From contig NZ_SMKY01000024.1 in assembly GCF_004349235.1 (NCBI RefSeq), forward strand, positions 1 through 57,630: a stretch of DNA of 57,630 bases, given 5' to 3'. Positions within the stretch are counted from its first letter, which is position 1, and each line of letters starts with the position of its first letter. Origin of the DNA: Actinomadura darangshiensis (lineage in GTDB: Bacteria; Actinomycetota; Actinomycetes; Streptosporangiales; Streptosporangiaceae). Positions 1 to 9,613 of the stretch are shown here, piece after piece. The notes under the pieces are model-generated. The model did no database searches and was not told where the DNA came from. It worked only from the letters and a program-made list of their open reading frames with translations. Made by a program: the position numbers and the translations under genes.

Positions 1-687
1 CTGCTTGGGTGGCGACCGATCCCCGCCTTCCTGGGCGTCCTCGGTCACACCGGAATCAGCGCCTATGTCGGTCTGGAGCTGTTCGGCAAGCCGCAGCCCG
101 GTGAGACCGTCGTCGTCAGCGCGGCGGGTGGCGCCACCGGCGGGGTCGCCGGGCAGATCGCCAAGGCGCGCGGCGCCCGCGTGGTCGGCATCGCCGGCGG
201 CGCCGCGAAGGCCCGGCACGTCGTCGATGTGCTGGGTTTCGACGCCTGCGTCGACTACAAGGCCGCGGACTGGCGCGACGGCCTGGCCGCCGCGACGCCC
301 GGCGGCGTCGACGTCGTCTTCGAGAACGTGGGCGGCCAGATCATGGACGAGTCCGTGGCCCGGACGAACCCCGGGGCCCGGGTCGTCGTCTGCGGGCTGA
401 TCAGCATCTACGACGGCACCCGGGCCGAGCGGGCCGGCGACCAGCACACGATCTTCAATCTGCTGACCCGCCGGGCCACCCTGCACACCTTCCTCCTGCC
501 CGATCACCGCGACCGGTCCCGCGAGGCGGTCGGCTACCTCGCCGGACTCCTGGCCCGAGGCGAACTGCACCACGACGAAACCATCATCGAGGGCTTGGAG
601 AACGCCCTCGCCGCCCTAGACCGCCTGTTCACCGGAGGCAGCACCGGCAAGGTCCTGATCAAGATCGCAGACCCGCAAACCCATTGA
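1..687 (+). CDS. NADP-dependent MDR-family oxidoreductase, 5' end outside window
   Basis: Zinc-independent medium-chain reductase of the leukotriene B4/curcumin reductase type, expected to reduce enone-like substrates with NADPH in the cytoplasm. The frame is open from base 1 and ends at TGA 685-687, so roughly the first 100 residues are missing at the window edge. The Rossmann nucleotide-binding loop is visible as AAGGATGGVAGQIAKARG, followed by VDVVFENVGGQIMD, and the end LFTGGSTGKVLIKI is typical of the family. It converges on the xylanase gene across a 26-base gap with no clear hairpin. Its last 21 codons recur as a decayed copy at 8086-8149. The family call is firm; the substrate cannot be predicted. 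Confidence 0.88.
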   Translation: MLGWRPIPAFLGVLGHTGISAYVGLELFGKPQPGETVVVSAAGGATGGVAGQIAKARGARVVGIAGGAAKARHVVDVLGFDACVDYKAADWRDGLAAATPGGVDVVFENVGGQIMDESVARTNPGARVVVCGLISIYDGTRAERAGDQHTIFNLLTRRATLHTFLLPDHRDRSREAVGYLAGLLARGELHHDETIIEGLENALAALDRLFTGGSTGKVLIKIADPQTH

Positions 688-713
688 GAAAAGCCGCAAC
701 ACATGGTGCCGGG

Positions 714-2258
<1,545 letters not shown>

Positions 2259-2275
2259 TCACGTCAATATGGTAT

Positions 2276-2353
2276 TGAAAGATTTCATCGCGTACATCCA
2301 GTCGCCGAGCTGTTTGCGCGTTCTACCAGCCAGCTTGAATCCGAAACTTTTCG
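2276..2353 (-). promoter_or_regulatory. two NGAAA-N2-TTTCN boxes in the xylanase promoter
   Basis: Two 12-bp inverted repeats with 5-2-5 geometry lie upstream of the xylanase: TGAAA-GA-TTTCA at 2276-2287 and CGAAA-CT-TTTCG at 2342-2353. They closely resemble the CGAAA/TTTCG inverted repeats known in streptomycete xylanase promoters, so repressor binding sites for xylan-dependent expression are likely. Repeats and spacing are seen directly; the function is inferred from family precedent. Confidence 0.55.
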
Positions 2354-2458
2354 AAGTACCGGAGTACTTGACGATGCCGCGCCGCCTCGTATTTACTCCG
2401 GCCCACCACCACCCCCCCCCAGATCACCGATGGAGAGAAGGTCCCGGCCGGCCAGAAA

Positions 2459-2472
2459 TGTTAGCGCTAACA
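2459..2472. promoter_or_regulatory. perfect 14-bp LacI-type palindrome
   Basis: TGTTAGCGCTAACA is a perfect palindrome with the central CG typical of LacI-family operators in actinomycete glycoside hydrolase promoters. It lies about 330 bases upstream of the xylanase GTG and about 90 bases beyond the stop of the convergently placed TetR gene, so the xylanase is the only plausible target. No LacI regulator gene is present in the window. Confidence 0.55.
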
Positions 2473-2563
2473 CTGTGCTGCCCGAGTCGAGGTGGATCTC
2501 GCTCAAGGACTCCGCCGCCGCCCCCACGTTCCTTCGTGTCTTTGGGGCGGTGTTGCCTCGGGA

Positions 2564-3199
2564 TCATCCTGGAGGCGCGGTCAGCACCTGTGTCAGGGTG
2601 CGGTGCAGCCAGGCGCGGTATTGCTCGTGCGTCCACCCCGTGGTGCGTCGCAGCAGCAGGTAGGTTTCCGCTTGCCCCGCCAGCGCCACCGTCTCTTCCT
2701 GCCACGCCGGGTCTGTCGTCTCGGTGAGCAAGCCGTCGGTGCGGGCGTTTCGGACGAATTGGTGCAGCAGTTCGCGGGTGGCGGTGCGGCCGGCCTGGAA
2801 GGCTTCCGCCAGCTCGGGCTCTGTCGCCTGAGCCTGCAGTACCACGTCGAACAGATCAGCGGCACGTTCCATCAGGCCGGTGGTTCCGTCGACCAGCGCC
2901 TCGATCCGGTCGGCGAGAGTCCGGCCTGTGAGGGCTGCCTGGTACCAGTCCCTTTCGGCGACCGTTCGATCTGTGGTGTCCCCCGCCACCGCCACGTCGA
3001 CGACGTGTCGCAGCAGCGCCGCTTTGGTGCCGAATCGGACGTAGACGGTCCGGTGCCCGACCTTGGCGTGGTCCGCGACAGCGGTCAGGGTCGTCGCGTG
3101 GTAGCCGCCGCGGACGAACAGCGTCCGCGCGGCTTGGAGGATGCGCTGTTCGGTCTCGGCCACCCTGGCGGCGCGGAGTCCCTTGACAGGATCATTCAT
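2564..3199 (-). CDS. TetR/AcrR family transcriptional regulator
   Basis: DNA-binding repressor of about 211 residues. The N-terminal TetR helix-turn-helix covers about 12-60 (RILQAARTLFVRGGYHATTL, then VGHRTVYVRFGTKAALLRHV), followed by a variable ligand-binding domain. I chose ATG 3199 because upstream codons are unconserved and run into the operator region. It is divergent from the VOC gene starting at 3257, and two near-identical palindromes (3204-3237) lie between them, so it probably represses both itself and the VOC gene. The ligand is unknown. Confidence 0.88.
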   Translation of the reverse strand: MNDPVKGLRAARVAETEQRILQAARTLFVRGGYHATTLTAVADHAKVGHRTVYVRFGTKAALLRHVVDVAVAGDTTDRTVAERDWYQAALTGRTLADRIEALVDGTTGLMERAADLFDVVLQAQATEPELAEAFQAGRTATRELLHQFVRNARTDGLLTETTDPAWQEETVALAGQAETYLLLRRTTGWTHEQYRAWLHRTLTQVLTAPPG

Positions 3200-3203
3200 C
3201 GGA

Positions 3204-3237
3204 TGCAGTCTAACTGTAATGATGCAGTCCCACTGCA
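3204..3237. promoter_or_regulatory. tandem TetR operators in divergent promoter
   Basis: Two 15-bp boxes sit 19 bases apart: TGCAGT-CTA-ACTGTA (3204-3218) and TGCAGT-CCC-ACTGCA (3223-3237). The second is a perfect 6-3-6 inverted repeat and the first has one mismatch. They fill the space between the TetR start (3199) and the VOC start (3257), the expected place for autoregulatory TetR operators. Confidence 0.7.
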
Positions 3238-3256
3238 ATTCCGAGGGAAAATCCCC

Positions 3257-3772
3257 ATGGACACCAACGACGCTCCTGCTCTAGACGGGGTGCACCACCT
3301 GAAGCTACCGGTCTCGGACATCGAGCGCTCGCGCTCGTGGTACGCCTCTCGGCTCGGCTACGTGCCGCTGATCGAGTTCACCAAGGGCGGCCGGACGACC
3401 GGGATCACCATGGCTCATCCGAACGGCGGGCCGATGATCGGGTTCGTCCTCAATCCTGAGCTCGCCCGCCGGGCGAGCGGCTTCGACTACTTCGCGATCG
3501 GGGTGCCGGGCAAGGCAGAGCTCGAGGACCTGGCCGCTCGGCTCACCGCTTTCGGTCAAGAGCACGCCGGGGTCCACTTCGCCACCATCGGCTGGATCCT
3601 GCCCGGCACGCACGACCCCGACGGGCACGAGGTCCGCTTCTACACCACCGACCACCACACCCGGACTCCCGTCGACGGCAAGCCCCTGGTGGTGGACGAC
3701 CCGATCGGCACCGAAGCCGAGCGTGAGCAGACCCACCGAGCCCAAAGCACCAGGTCAGATGATCACCCGTAA
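3257..3772 (+). CDS. VOC-family (glyoxalase/bleomycin-resistance fold) protein
   Basis: Cytoplasmic protein of 171 residues in the vicinal oxygen chelate superfamily, which includes glyoxalases, dioxygenases and drug-binding resistance proteins. The opening VHHLKLPVSDIERSRSWYAS and the closing HDPDGHEVRFYT are the two halves of the classic fold and contain the expected His and Glu metal-ligand positions. A GAGGGAAAA element precedes ATG 3257. The gene is divergent from a TetR regulator with tandem operators between them, which suggests inducible detoxification. The acidic and basic tail after about residue 140 looks disordered. The substrate cannot be assigned. Confidence 0.85.
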   Translation: MDTNDAPALDGVHHLKLPVSDIERSRSWYASRLGYVPLIEFTKGGRTTGITMAHPNGGPMIGFVLNPELARRASGFDYFAIGVPGKAELEDLAARLTAFGQEHAGVHFATIGWILPGTHDPDGHEVRFYTTDHHTRTPVDGKPLVVDDPIGTEAEREQTHRAQSTRSDDHP

Positions 3773-3800
3773 TGTCCCCGCCAGTGATGGAGGAACCCTG

Positions 3801-4802
3801 GTGGCCAGTCCGCAACAGCGTCAAGGCAGCATCGGCCCGGTCCTTCCGGCGATGCTCGGCGCGATCTGCTGCTCAGTCGTCGGCACACTGATCACCAGCT
3901 CGCTGCACCTGTCGCCCACCACCCGGGTGGTGGCCGCCGCCGGATGCGCGGCCCTCGCACCGATGATCGCCACCGTCGGCCGGCTGCATCACCTGCGCAT
4001 CGGCGCCGGCCTGATGATCACCATCGTCGCGCTGGCCGTCACCTACGGCGGGTTCGCCGTCGTCGACAGCGCCACCGGGCGCACGGACCCGCACCTGCCG
4101 CTTCCCTCGGTCGGCGGCACCGGCAACCTCGGCAGGTTCAGCGGCAACCCCACCAAGACCGGCCTGCACATCAAGGCAGGTCCCTCACCTCTGGAGCTGG
4201 ACTGCGACGACACCGCGAAAGCATGTGAAGGCACGGTGAGCGTGTCCAACGAAGGAACCCTGCCACTCCGGATCGGCGAGATCGAACTCCGAGGACCCGC
4301 CGCCGCGGCCTACAGCCACACCGGCTGCGAACACCAGACCCTTCCCCTTCACAGCGACCCTTGCCAGATCACCGTCAGAAGGCAGACGGCCACCGCCGGC
4401 ACCGCCCGCCTGATCATCCACCAGAACCTCCCCGGAGCCCCCACCGAGGTCGAGGTGACCAGCGACCAAACCGGCGGTGGGGAAGTCACCGGGCCGCTGA
4501 TGCTGACCCCGTGCGCGACCCCGACCGACGGCGCGGCCTGCCCGATCAAGGGCACAGGCTTCAAGCCCGGTGAAACCGTCGAGCTGACCTACACCTGGCC
4601 GTCGGGCGCACGAAGCCAATACCAGGTCGCCACCGCAGGCGACGGAAGCTTCGAACACCAGCTTCTCCGCGCTTCGCCGCCCGGAACGATCGAGGTCAGC
4701 GCCGTCGGCCGGACTTCAGGTCGTACCACCTCGACCAGCTACACCCCATCCAGCCTTAACAGCCCACAGCAACGCAGCGGGCGGGCGATCCGGGCGCGGT
4801 GA
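3801..4802 (+). CDS. membrane protein with extracellular Ig-like region
   Basis: Unknown function. GTG 3801 is preferred because GGAGG lies 7 bases before it and it follows the VOC stop; an earlier in-frame ATG at 3723 overlaps the VOC gene. Two or three N-terminal membrane segments (LPAMLGAICCSVVGTLIT, AAAGCAALAPMIATVG, LMITIVALAVTYGGFAVV) are followed by an exported region. That region is rich in Cys, Pro and beta-strand patterns (VSVSNEGTLPLRIGEIEL, then SDPCQITVRR), like ASH/choice-of-anchor Ig folds. A second Ig-like stretch (IKGTGFKPGETVELTYTWP) follows. It looks like a cell-surface protein; no enzymatic motif is visible. Confidence 0.6.
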   Translation: MASPQQRQGSIGPVLPAMLGAICCSVVGTLITSSLHLSPTTRVVAAAGCAALAPMIATVGRLHHLRIGAGLMITIVALAVTYGGFAVVDSATGRTDPHLPLPSVGGTGNLGRFSGNPTKTGLHIKAGPSPLELDCDDTAKACEGTVSVSNEGTLPLRIGEIELRGPAAAAYSHTGCEHQTLPLHSDPCQITVRRQTATAGTARLIIHQNLPGAPTEVEVTSDQTGGGEVTGPLMLTPCATPTDGAACPIKGTGFKPGETVELTYTWPSGARSQYQVATAGDGSFEHQLLRASPPGTIEVSAVGRTSGRTTSTSYTPSSLNSPQQRSGRAIRAR

Positions 4803-4947
4803 TACTCGATCGCCCGGTCGTACAGCCCCAGGTCCGGCCTACGGCATACCCCAACCGGAGCCCATCTCGGCATGCAGGAGTTCGCAGGGTCCCTGTAGCC
4901 TGCCGCGGACGGTCCGGTCGATGGGCCCGCAGGGACCGGGAGGTTTC

Positions 4948-5361
4948 GTGGACGAGACGTCATTCCTCGCGGCCTTCGGGGCCTGCCTCATCTTGGCCGG
5001 GGTCGTCCTGCTGGTCAGATCCCGGCTGTTCCGTGCCCGCGCGGTGCGCGTGTCCGGGCGGATCACGAAGCTCGACGTCATCGTTGTGGAAAACGGGGCC
5101 AACGTCCGGGAAGCGACCGTCGAGTTCACTACCGAGGATGGGCGCGAGATCACGACCAAGGGCGGCGATATCGGGTCGCGGCGCCTGCGTGCGGGAAGCC
5201 CGGTCAAAGTCTTGTACCACCCTGGAAAACCCACCGTGGCCTATGTCGAAGGCATCTCGATGCGCGGCGGCTGGGTCGGCGGAGTCCTCATTGGTTTCGG
5301 GGTATGCAACTTGCTCGCCCTCGTCCTGATCCTGCTCTTCGGCCCCGAAGGAGCAATGTGA
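4948..5361 (+). CDS. DUF3592 membrane protein
   Basis: Small protein of about 137 residues with a membrane helix at each end (FLAAFGACLILAGVVLLV and VGGVLIGFGVCNLLALVLIL). Between them is a beta-rich soluble domain containing GRITKLDVIVVENG and VKVLYHPGKPTVAYVEG, the hallmark of DUF3592. GTG 4948 follows a close GGGAGG. An alternative ATG at 4921 would add nine residues without a better ribosome site. The function of the family is unknown. Confidence 0.7.
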   Translation: MDETSFLAAFGACLILAGVVLLVRSRLFRARAVRVSGRITKLDVIVVENGANVREATVEFTTEDGREITTKGGDIGSRRLRAGSPVKVLYHPGKPTVAYVEGISMRGGWVGGVLIGFGVCNLLALVLILLFGPEGAM

Positions 5362-5470
5362 CCGGCCACGCCCCCGGCCGCCGGTCTGCTACATCCCGCT
5401 CCGTGCCGCCCCGTTTCGAAACCGCCGAGCGGACAACGAGTGAACATGACAGGCCCCGCGATATGGCGGC

Positions 5471-6166
5471 TCAACCGTCGAAGCCTTTCCAGGGCACCCC
5501 GAGGTGCGCGAGCGACCGCAAAATGCTGCGGTGGGTGGCGCCGGCCCGGATGTTGCATTGGCCTTCGCCTTGGTCACTGACTCGGGCGATCAGACCGGGC
5601 GCGGCGTAGAAGGATGTCTCGTACTGGGACCACAGCCACGTCTTGAGCGGCACCCGGCGCATTGTGTCGGTCAGCCGGCGGGCGACCGGCCACGGGATCG
5701 GGTCGGTCCAGGCGATGTTGGGGGCGCTCATTACGGCTTCGTGCAGCGAGAACTGGATGAGGAAGCCGCTCAGCCGCTCGCGTTCGGCGTGTCGTTGTGT
5801 GGGGCTCTCGATGGTCCACACGATCGGGTCGTCGTCGGCCGGGGCGAGCGCCCACCAGAATCCGCCCTGGTTCTCGTAACCGAACTCCAGTAGCCCCTTG
5901 CCTGCGGTGCGCAGTTCGCCCGGCGGGCAGATGAAGTTCTGGACGCCCAAGACGTGCGGACGTCCGTGGGCAAGCCTGTAGAACTCCGCCAGTGCGGTCG
6001 GGACCTCGACGCTCACGGCGAGTTCGGGCGCATCGGTGGGAGTCGGATACCAGCCCTCGATAAACCTTCGCAGCGCCGTGGCGCGATCGCCATCAAGGTG
6101 GTCCAGCCACTCCAGCCCTGGTAGAGCGGCGGGCGCGGTGCTCGGCGGACGCACTCGATCCAACAC
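5471..6166 (-). CDS. SMI1/KNR4 (SUKH)-like protein, apparent 5' frameshift
   Basis: The translation contains a SUKH-like core: TALAEFYRLAHGRP, GELRTAGKGLLEFGYENQGG and DDDPIVWTIESP. SUKH proteins are common immunity partners of contact-dependent and polymorphic toxins. The open frame from GTG 6166 lacks a ribosome site, and coding sequence clearly continues upstream in the same frame (ALYLGTVEQSQSSWGTDPY) to a TGA at 6338-6340. A one-base shift near 6310-6337 would join it to an ATG at 6375 (MSLTRLAVIDAGDPLG). The gene is therefore probably about 5471-6375 with a missing base in a G/C run. It is divergent from a barstar-like gene that also appears frameshifted. Confidence 0.55.
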   Translation of the reverse strand: MLDRVRPPSTAPAALPGLEWLDHLDGDRATALRRFIEGWYPTPTDAPELAVSVEVPTALAEFYRLAHGRPHVLGVQNFICPPGELRTAGKGLLEFGYENQGGFWWALAPADDDPIVWTIESPTQRHAERERLSGFLIQFSLHEAVMSAPNIAWTDPIPWPVARRLTDTMRRVPLKTWLWSQYETSFYAAPGLIARVSDQGEGQCNIRAGATHRSILRSLAHLGVPWKGFDG

Positions 6167-6468
6167 GTCGAACTCAAGGGGCGGGTCGATGCGCAGGACG
6201 CAATCCTCGAGCGTGTACGGATCGGTGCCCCAACTGCTCTGCGATTGCTCGACCGTACCGAGATAGAGAGCACCCTCCCGAACCCGGACGAAGAGGTGGA
6301 TCGGCTGCGACTCGGGCCCGGACTGCAGCCCAGCGGATCACCAGCGTCGATCACGGCCAACCGGGTCAGCGACATGCCGCCGACCCTAGCGGTCCCCTCG
6401 GCCGCTGAACTTCGTGTCGTAGGCGGGCCTGTCTGGTAGTAGGACGAGGTTCTGGAAAGCGCTTTGTC

Positions 6469-7314
6469 GTGAAGGCCCGTCCGGGCATGATCCGTACCGT
6501 GGAGCATCGCGGGCATGGGCGGTTCACGCTGGTAGATACGGAGGACGACCACGTCTGGGGCGTGTGCGCCGCGGTGGACGGTCTCTTCGGCGAGCCCGGA
6601 CGCGGGACGTACGAGCTGTTCGATTGGGTCCCGGAAGGCGCCGAGGTGCGGGGCTGGGTCGGTGACCGGGTGTGGCTGGTACCGGACGGTGACACGTTCG
6701 ACGCCTGGCTGCTGGCGGACGCCGAAAGCCCGGGACGGCACTCGGGGACGAGCAGTCTCGTCCTCACGGGCCTGGACGACTACGAAGGTCCGCCCGAGGA
6801 ACACCGGGGCCGCGTCCGGGTGCATGACGGGTACCGGTGGCTGGGGTCCTGCGCCGAGTTCGCCCGCATCCTGCCGCCCGAGCAGACCACGCCCCCGCTC
6901 GTCCTGCGAGGGCTGGCCCCCAGCCGCCGGCTGCAGGCGGCGCTGGCGAAGGGCACCCGGCGGGCGCTGAACCTGGAGGAGATCGCCCTGGAGATACGGG
7001 ACGACCAGGGGAACCTGCTCACCGACCGGCCGTTCTGGGCCAAGGCCAACGCTTGGCGCCCATCCTCCACCGGGACCGACCTGATCGACCTGGAACTCGA
7101 AGGGGGATGCTTCACACCCGTTCCCGAACACCACCGGCCCCTCTGGGAGCGGTGGTTCGCCGGGCCGCCGGACACCCCCGAACACCTGGGCCGACCTCGA
7201 CACCCGGCACCGCAAGGCCTGGTTGGATCTCGTCCGAGAACGGGCCTGCCGGCGCGCCCACCGCGACCGTCCGGCCGGTCACACCTACGAACTCGACGGC
7301 CGCCACGTTACTGA
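6469..7314 (+). CDS. N-terminal part of barstar-family protein (frameshifted)
   Basis: This frame holds about 236 residues of convincing coding sequence (FTLVDTEDDHVWGVCAAVDG, then LWERWFAGPPDTP) and then turns into Arg/Pro-rich nonsense. The barstar fold continues one base later in frame 2 from about 7175. The switch coincides with a run of five C at about 7174-7178. Removing one C joins GPPDTP directly to NTWADLDTRHRK and yields one protein of about 368 residues ending at 7573. The start (GTG 6469 or ATG 6487) is uncertain. Whether the shift is a mutation or a sequencing error cannot be told here. Confidence 0.6.
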   Translation: MKARPGMIRTVEHRGHGRFTLVDTEDDHVWGVCAAVDGLFGEPGRGTYELFDWVPEGAEVRGWVGDRVWLVPDGDTFDAWLLADAESPGRHSGTSSLVLTGLDDYEGPPEEHRGRVRVHDGYRWLGSCAEFARILPPEQTTPPLVLRGLAPSRRLQAALAKGTRRALNLEEIALEIRDDQGNLLTDRPFWAKANAWRPSSTGTDLIDLELEGGCFTPVPEHHRPLWERWFAGPPDTPEHLGRPRHPAPQGLVGSRPRTGLPARPPRPSGRSHLRTRRPPRY

Positions 7315-7573
7315 CGAACCGGCCCTCTACCTGGCGCTCGGCGAGGCGGTGAACGGACCGGGCGGCTACTTCGGCGGCTGCCTGGAAGCCCTCCGCGACT
7401 GCCTTGGCGGCACCTTCGGCTACACCGCCCCCGCGGCCCTTCTCTGGCGCGAAGCCAAGACTGCACGCGAGCACCTGTCCCAGACCCTGACACCCGACGG
7501 CGAGCCCTACGACCTGTTCGCCGAGGTTCTCGACGTCCTGGCCGAGCGCGGCATGCACGTTACCCTCGCGTGA
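7223..7573 (+). CDS. barstar-like ribonuclease-inhibitor domain (3' half of split gene)
   Basis: The frame encodes HTYELDGRHVTDEPALYLAL, PGGYFGGCLEALRDCLGG and an Ala/Trp-rich tail, matching the barstar family (inhibitors of barnase-type RNases, often immunity proteins). A TTG at 7223 opens the longest stand-alone ORF, but there is no ribosome site and coding sequence begins upstream at about 7175, so it is best read as the end of the 6469 gene after a +1 shift. In actinomycetes such long barstar fusions often sit beside polymorphic toxin loci. No toxin gene is visible here. Confidence 0.65.
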   Translation: MDLVRERACRRAHRDRPAGHTYELDGRHVTDEPALYLALGEAVNGPGGYFGGCLEALRDCLGGTFGYTAPAALLWREAKTAREHLSQTLTPDGEPYDLFAEVLDVLAERGMHVTLA

Positions 7574-7993
7574 TTTGCAGCCCGCCTGACCCGACATGCA
7601 CCTATGTGGCCAAGGGGGATGTACCCCGAGTTTCGTGGTGTCGGAATACCGGAATCTCAGGCGAGCAGTTGGGCTGAGTGGGGGTTCTTCGCGCTCGATG
7701 GGGCTGAGCATCCCGTGCGCACTGTGACGGTGCCCCGGTTGAGCAGCTCGACCTGCATCCGGCTCCGAAACGACTCGATCACCGTAGCGGGGGATATACC
7801 TGCGCGCCTCGCAGAACCGTCCCGAGCGCCGTCCGGTCATGGTCACCGACACCCTGGACGCGCCCTCGGGCCGGCCGCGACGATGAAGGGCGGCTTCTGG
7901 GCCCAGACGTCTCTCCGTTCAGATGCTCCGACCAGCAGATGACCATGGCCGGGGGCTTGATGACACACCCGCCGGATGCTGCAGGGCAACGGC
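7574..7993. other. non-coding or decayed stretch
   Basis: About 420 bases with no convincing gene. Open frames here lack ribosome sites and family signatures. It leads directly into an IS256-type transposase remnant, so it may be eroded mobile-element flank. Confidence 0.4.
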
Positions 7994-8085
7994 TCAGGCC
8001 GAGCCAGACAGGAATTCCAGGCCCATGTAGCGGCGGGCCTCGGTCCACTCGTCGGTCTGTTCCATCAGTACGGCGCCGACGAGCC
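7994..8085 (-). pseudogene. C-terminal remnant of IS256-family transposase
   Basis: The minus strand reads LVGAVLMEQTDEWTEARRYM followed by GLEFLSGSA and a stop at 7994-7996. This is the characteristic extreme C-terminus of IS256/mutator transposases (usually AVLAEQHDEW..RRYM). Only about 30 codons remain. The fragment abuts the copy of the oxidoreductase 3' end at 8086, so the junction is probably a rearrangement scar. No terminal inverted repeats are visible. Confidence 0.6.
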
Positions 8086-8149
8086 CGCCTGTTCACCGGA
8101 GGCAACACCGGCAAGGTGCTGGTCAAAGTCGCAGACCTGCAAACCCATT
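8086..8149 (+). pseudogene. decayed duplicate of the oxidoreductase 3' end
   Basis: The reading RLFTGGNTGKVLVKVADLQT plus His matches the end of the window's first gene (RLFTGGSTGKVLIKIADPQT plus His at 621-684) with only a few changes. The stop codon is altered (CAT TTA instead of CAT TGA), so the frame runs on. Only about 64 bases are shared. It is a gene-tail fragment, probably moved by recombination involving the adjacent IS256-type element. Confidence 0.7.
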
Positions 8150-8340
8150 TAGGGAAGCCGTACGCACCGGAGAGTGCGCGCCGGTCTGTACAGGGAAGGT
8201 GTAGGCGCCAGAGGCAACGACGCGGATCCATCCGCGTTAAGCGCAGGCTTGAGTAGTCGGTCAACTATCAGAAAGAGGTTCAGCTCGGATCATCAAAATC
8301 AGCAAGCCCGAATTCTACCGTCGAAGCGTCTCTCGTTCGT

Positions 8341-8817
8341 ATGTCCCGGCCGTGCGACCATGGAGGACATGACCATCACCGGATCCGGGCCTTGTCGAAT
8401 CACCCGGCCGACACCATCGCTCGCTTCGCCGACGCCGCCACCCGAGGTGACGTTGACCGTTTCCGCGCGACATGGGCCGATGACGCGGAGTTTACGATCG
8501 GTGAGATGGTCCATGCCGTTGGCGTGGATGACATCGTGTCCACGTTCCGGATGCTGCGCGACGACCGGGATTTCTTCGTGCAGTTCGCGGTACCGGGCCC
8601 GATCGAGATCGCTGGTGACGAGGCGACCACGAGCATCATCTGTCACGAGGCCGCACGCGGGCCCGGCGAGACGTTCTACCGGAACCACGCCGTCACCGCC
8701 GATCGTTTGAGGCGCTCGGAGCACGGCTGGGTCTTCACCAGCCGCTCGTTCCAATACCTCTGGCTCGACACGTCTCCGTTCTCTGGCGACAGCTTCCTGC
8801 TCCCCGCCGGTTTCTGA
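8341..8817 (+). CDS. SnoaL/NTF2-like protein
   Basis: Small cone-shaped alpha+beta protein of the NTF2/SnoaL superfamily, which includes polyketide cyclases, isomerases and ligand-binding proteins. Visible signatures are ADTIARFADAATRGDVDRFR, then TWADDAEFTIGEMVHAVGVD and the final strands HGWVFTSRSFQYLWLD. The sequence before about residue 20 (rich in His and Cys) looks unlike the family, so the true start may be a TTG near 8391. It stands alone between the rearranged region and a TetR gene. The substrate is unknown. Confidence 0.7.
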   Translation: MSRPCDHGGHDHHRIRALSNHPADTIARFADAATRGDVDRFRATWADDAEFTIGEMVHAVGVDDIVSTFRMLRDDRDFFVQFAVPGPIEIAGDEATTSIICHEAARGPGETFYRNHAVTADRLRRSEHGWVFTSRSFQYLWLDTSPFSGDSFLLPAGF

Positions 8818-8898
8818 TCCCGGTCGGCATTCACCGGGAGACGGATCGATCCGGCTCCGCGCGCAGTTCGGGTGACGTCATCGAGGGCGCATCCGGGC

Positions 8899-9525
8899 TC
8901 AGCCGGAACCCGGCTCGTTGCGGTGGTTGTGGACGAGGGGCAGGAAGATCTCGTCGACGATCGACTGGATGCGTGCCGGCCGCAGGGGTTCGAGGTCCAT
9001 GAGCAGGTCGTGGCGCACCAGGTCGAACGGCATGGCGAGGACCGCGGAGGGGATCTGTTCCAGGTCGATCTCGCCGCGGTCGTGGGCGTGCTGGTAGATG
9101 GCCTGAACGCGCGAGAGCCGTTGGTCGCCGATGATCCGGTCGCGCACCTGGGCGGGGGTGAGCCCGGCGCCGGCCAGTAGCCCCGAGAAGGCGGTGGCCG
9201 CGGCGATGGCGAAGAAGGCGGCGCGTGCCTCGCCCATGCCGGTCAGGGCGGCGAGGAGGTCGCCGCGCAGGCTGCCGGTGTCGGGGAGGTCGACCGGGTG
9301 GCTGCTGCGGTGGTGCTCGAGCGCGGCGAGCACGAGCTGGTCCTTGTTGGCCCAGCGGCGGTACAGCACGGCGATGCCGGTGCCGGCGCGGGAGGCGACG
9401 GAATCCATGGTCAGCTTCGCGAAACCGACCTCGATCAGCTCGTCCCAGGCCGCGTCCAGCAGCGCGGCCTCGAGTTCGGGCCCGCGTCGGCGTTGGCGGG
9501 AGGACGTGGCGGAAGATGTGCTCAC
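8899..9525 (-). CDS. TetR/AcrR family transcriptional regulator
   Basis: Repressor of 208 residues. The N-terminal helix-turn-helix is LEAALLDAAWDELIEVGFAK, then VASRAGTGIAVLYRRWANKD, followed by a C-terminal ligand domain of the TetR_C type found in many actinomycete regulators. It is divergent from the alpha/beta hydrolase gene at 9614. The short gap between them holds two inverted repeats (9536-9557 and 9576-9599), so it likely controls the hydrolase and itself. Confidence 0.88.
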   Translation of the reverse strand: MSTSSATSSRQRRRGPELEAALLDAAWDELIEVGFAKLTMDSVASRAGTGIAVLYRRWANKDQLVLAALEHHRSSHPVDLPDTGSLRGDLLAALTGMGEARAAFFAIAAATAFSGLLAGAGLTPAQVRDRIIGDQRLSRVQAIYQHAHDRGEIDLEQIPSAVLAMPFDLVRHDLLMDLEPLRPARIQSIVDEIFLPLVHNHRNEPGSG

Positions 9526-9535
9526 GGTTCCAGTA

Positions 9536-9599
9536 TAAGGAAGGCTTGCATTCCTTAGTGAGGCGTACTACTCTCATAAGAGAGGAATTAAACTCTTAT
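9536..9599. promoter_or_regulatory. two inverted repeats in TetR/hydrolase divergent promoter
   Basis: TAAGGAA-N8-TTCCTTA (9536-9557) and ATAAGAG-N10-CTCTTAT (9576-9599) are perfect 7-bp-arm inverted repeats in an AT-rich intergenic stretch. The first is closer to the TetR start, the second to the hydrolase start. They are candidate operators for the adjacent TetR protein. Confidence 0.55.
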
Positions 9600-9613
9600 T
9601 TTGGGGCGAGGCG

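Noticed and set aside
6013..7215. 400-codon minus-strand open frame
   Set aside because: It is antisense to the barstar gene and only its last part overlaps the SUKH-like region out of frame; no family signal and no ribosome site.
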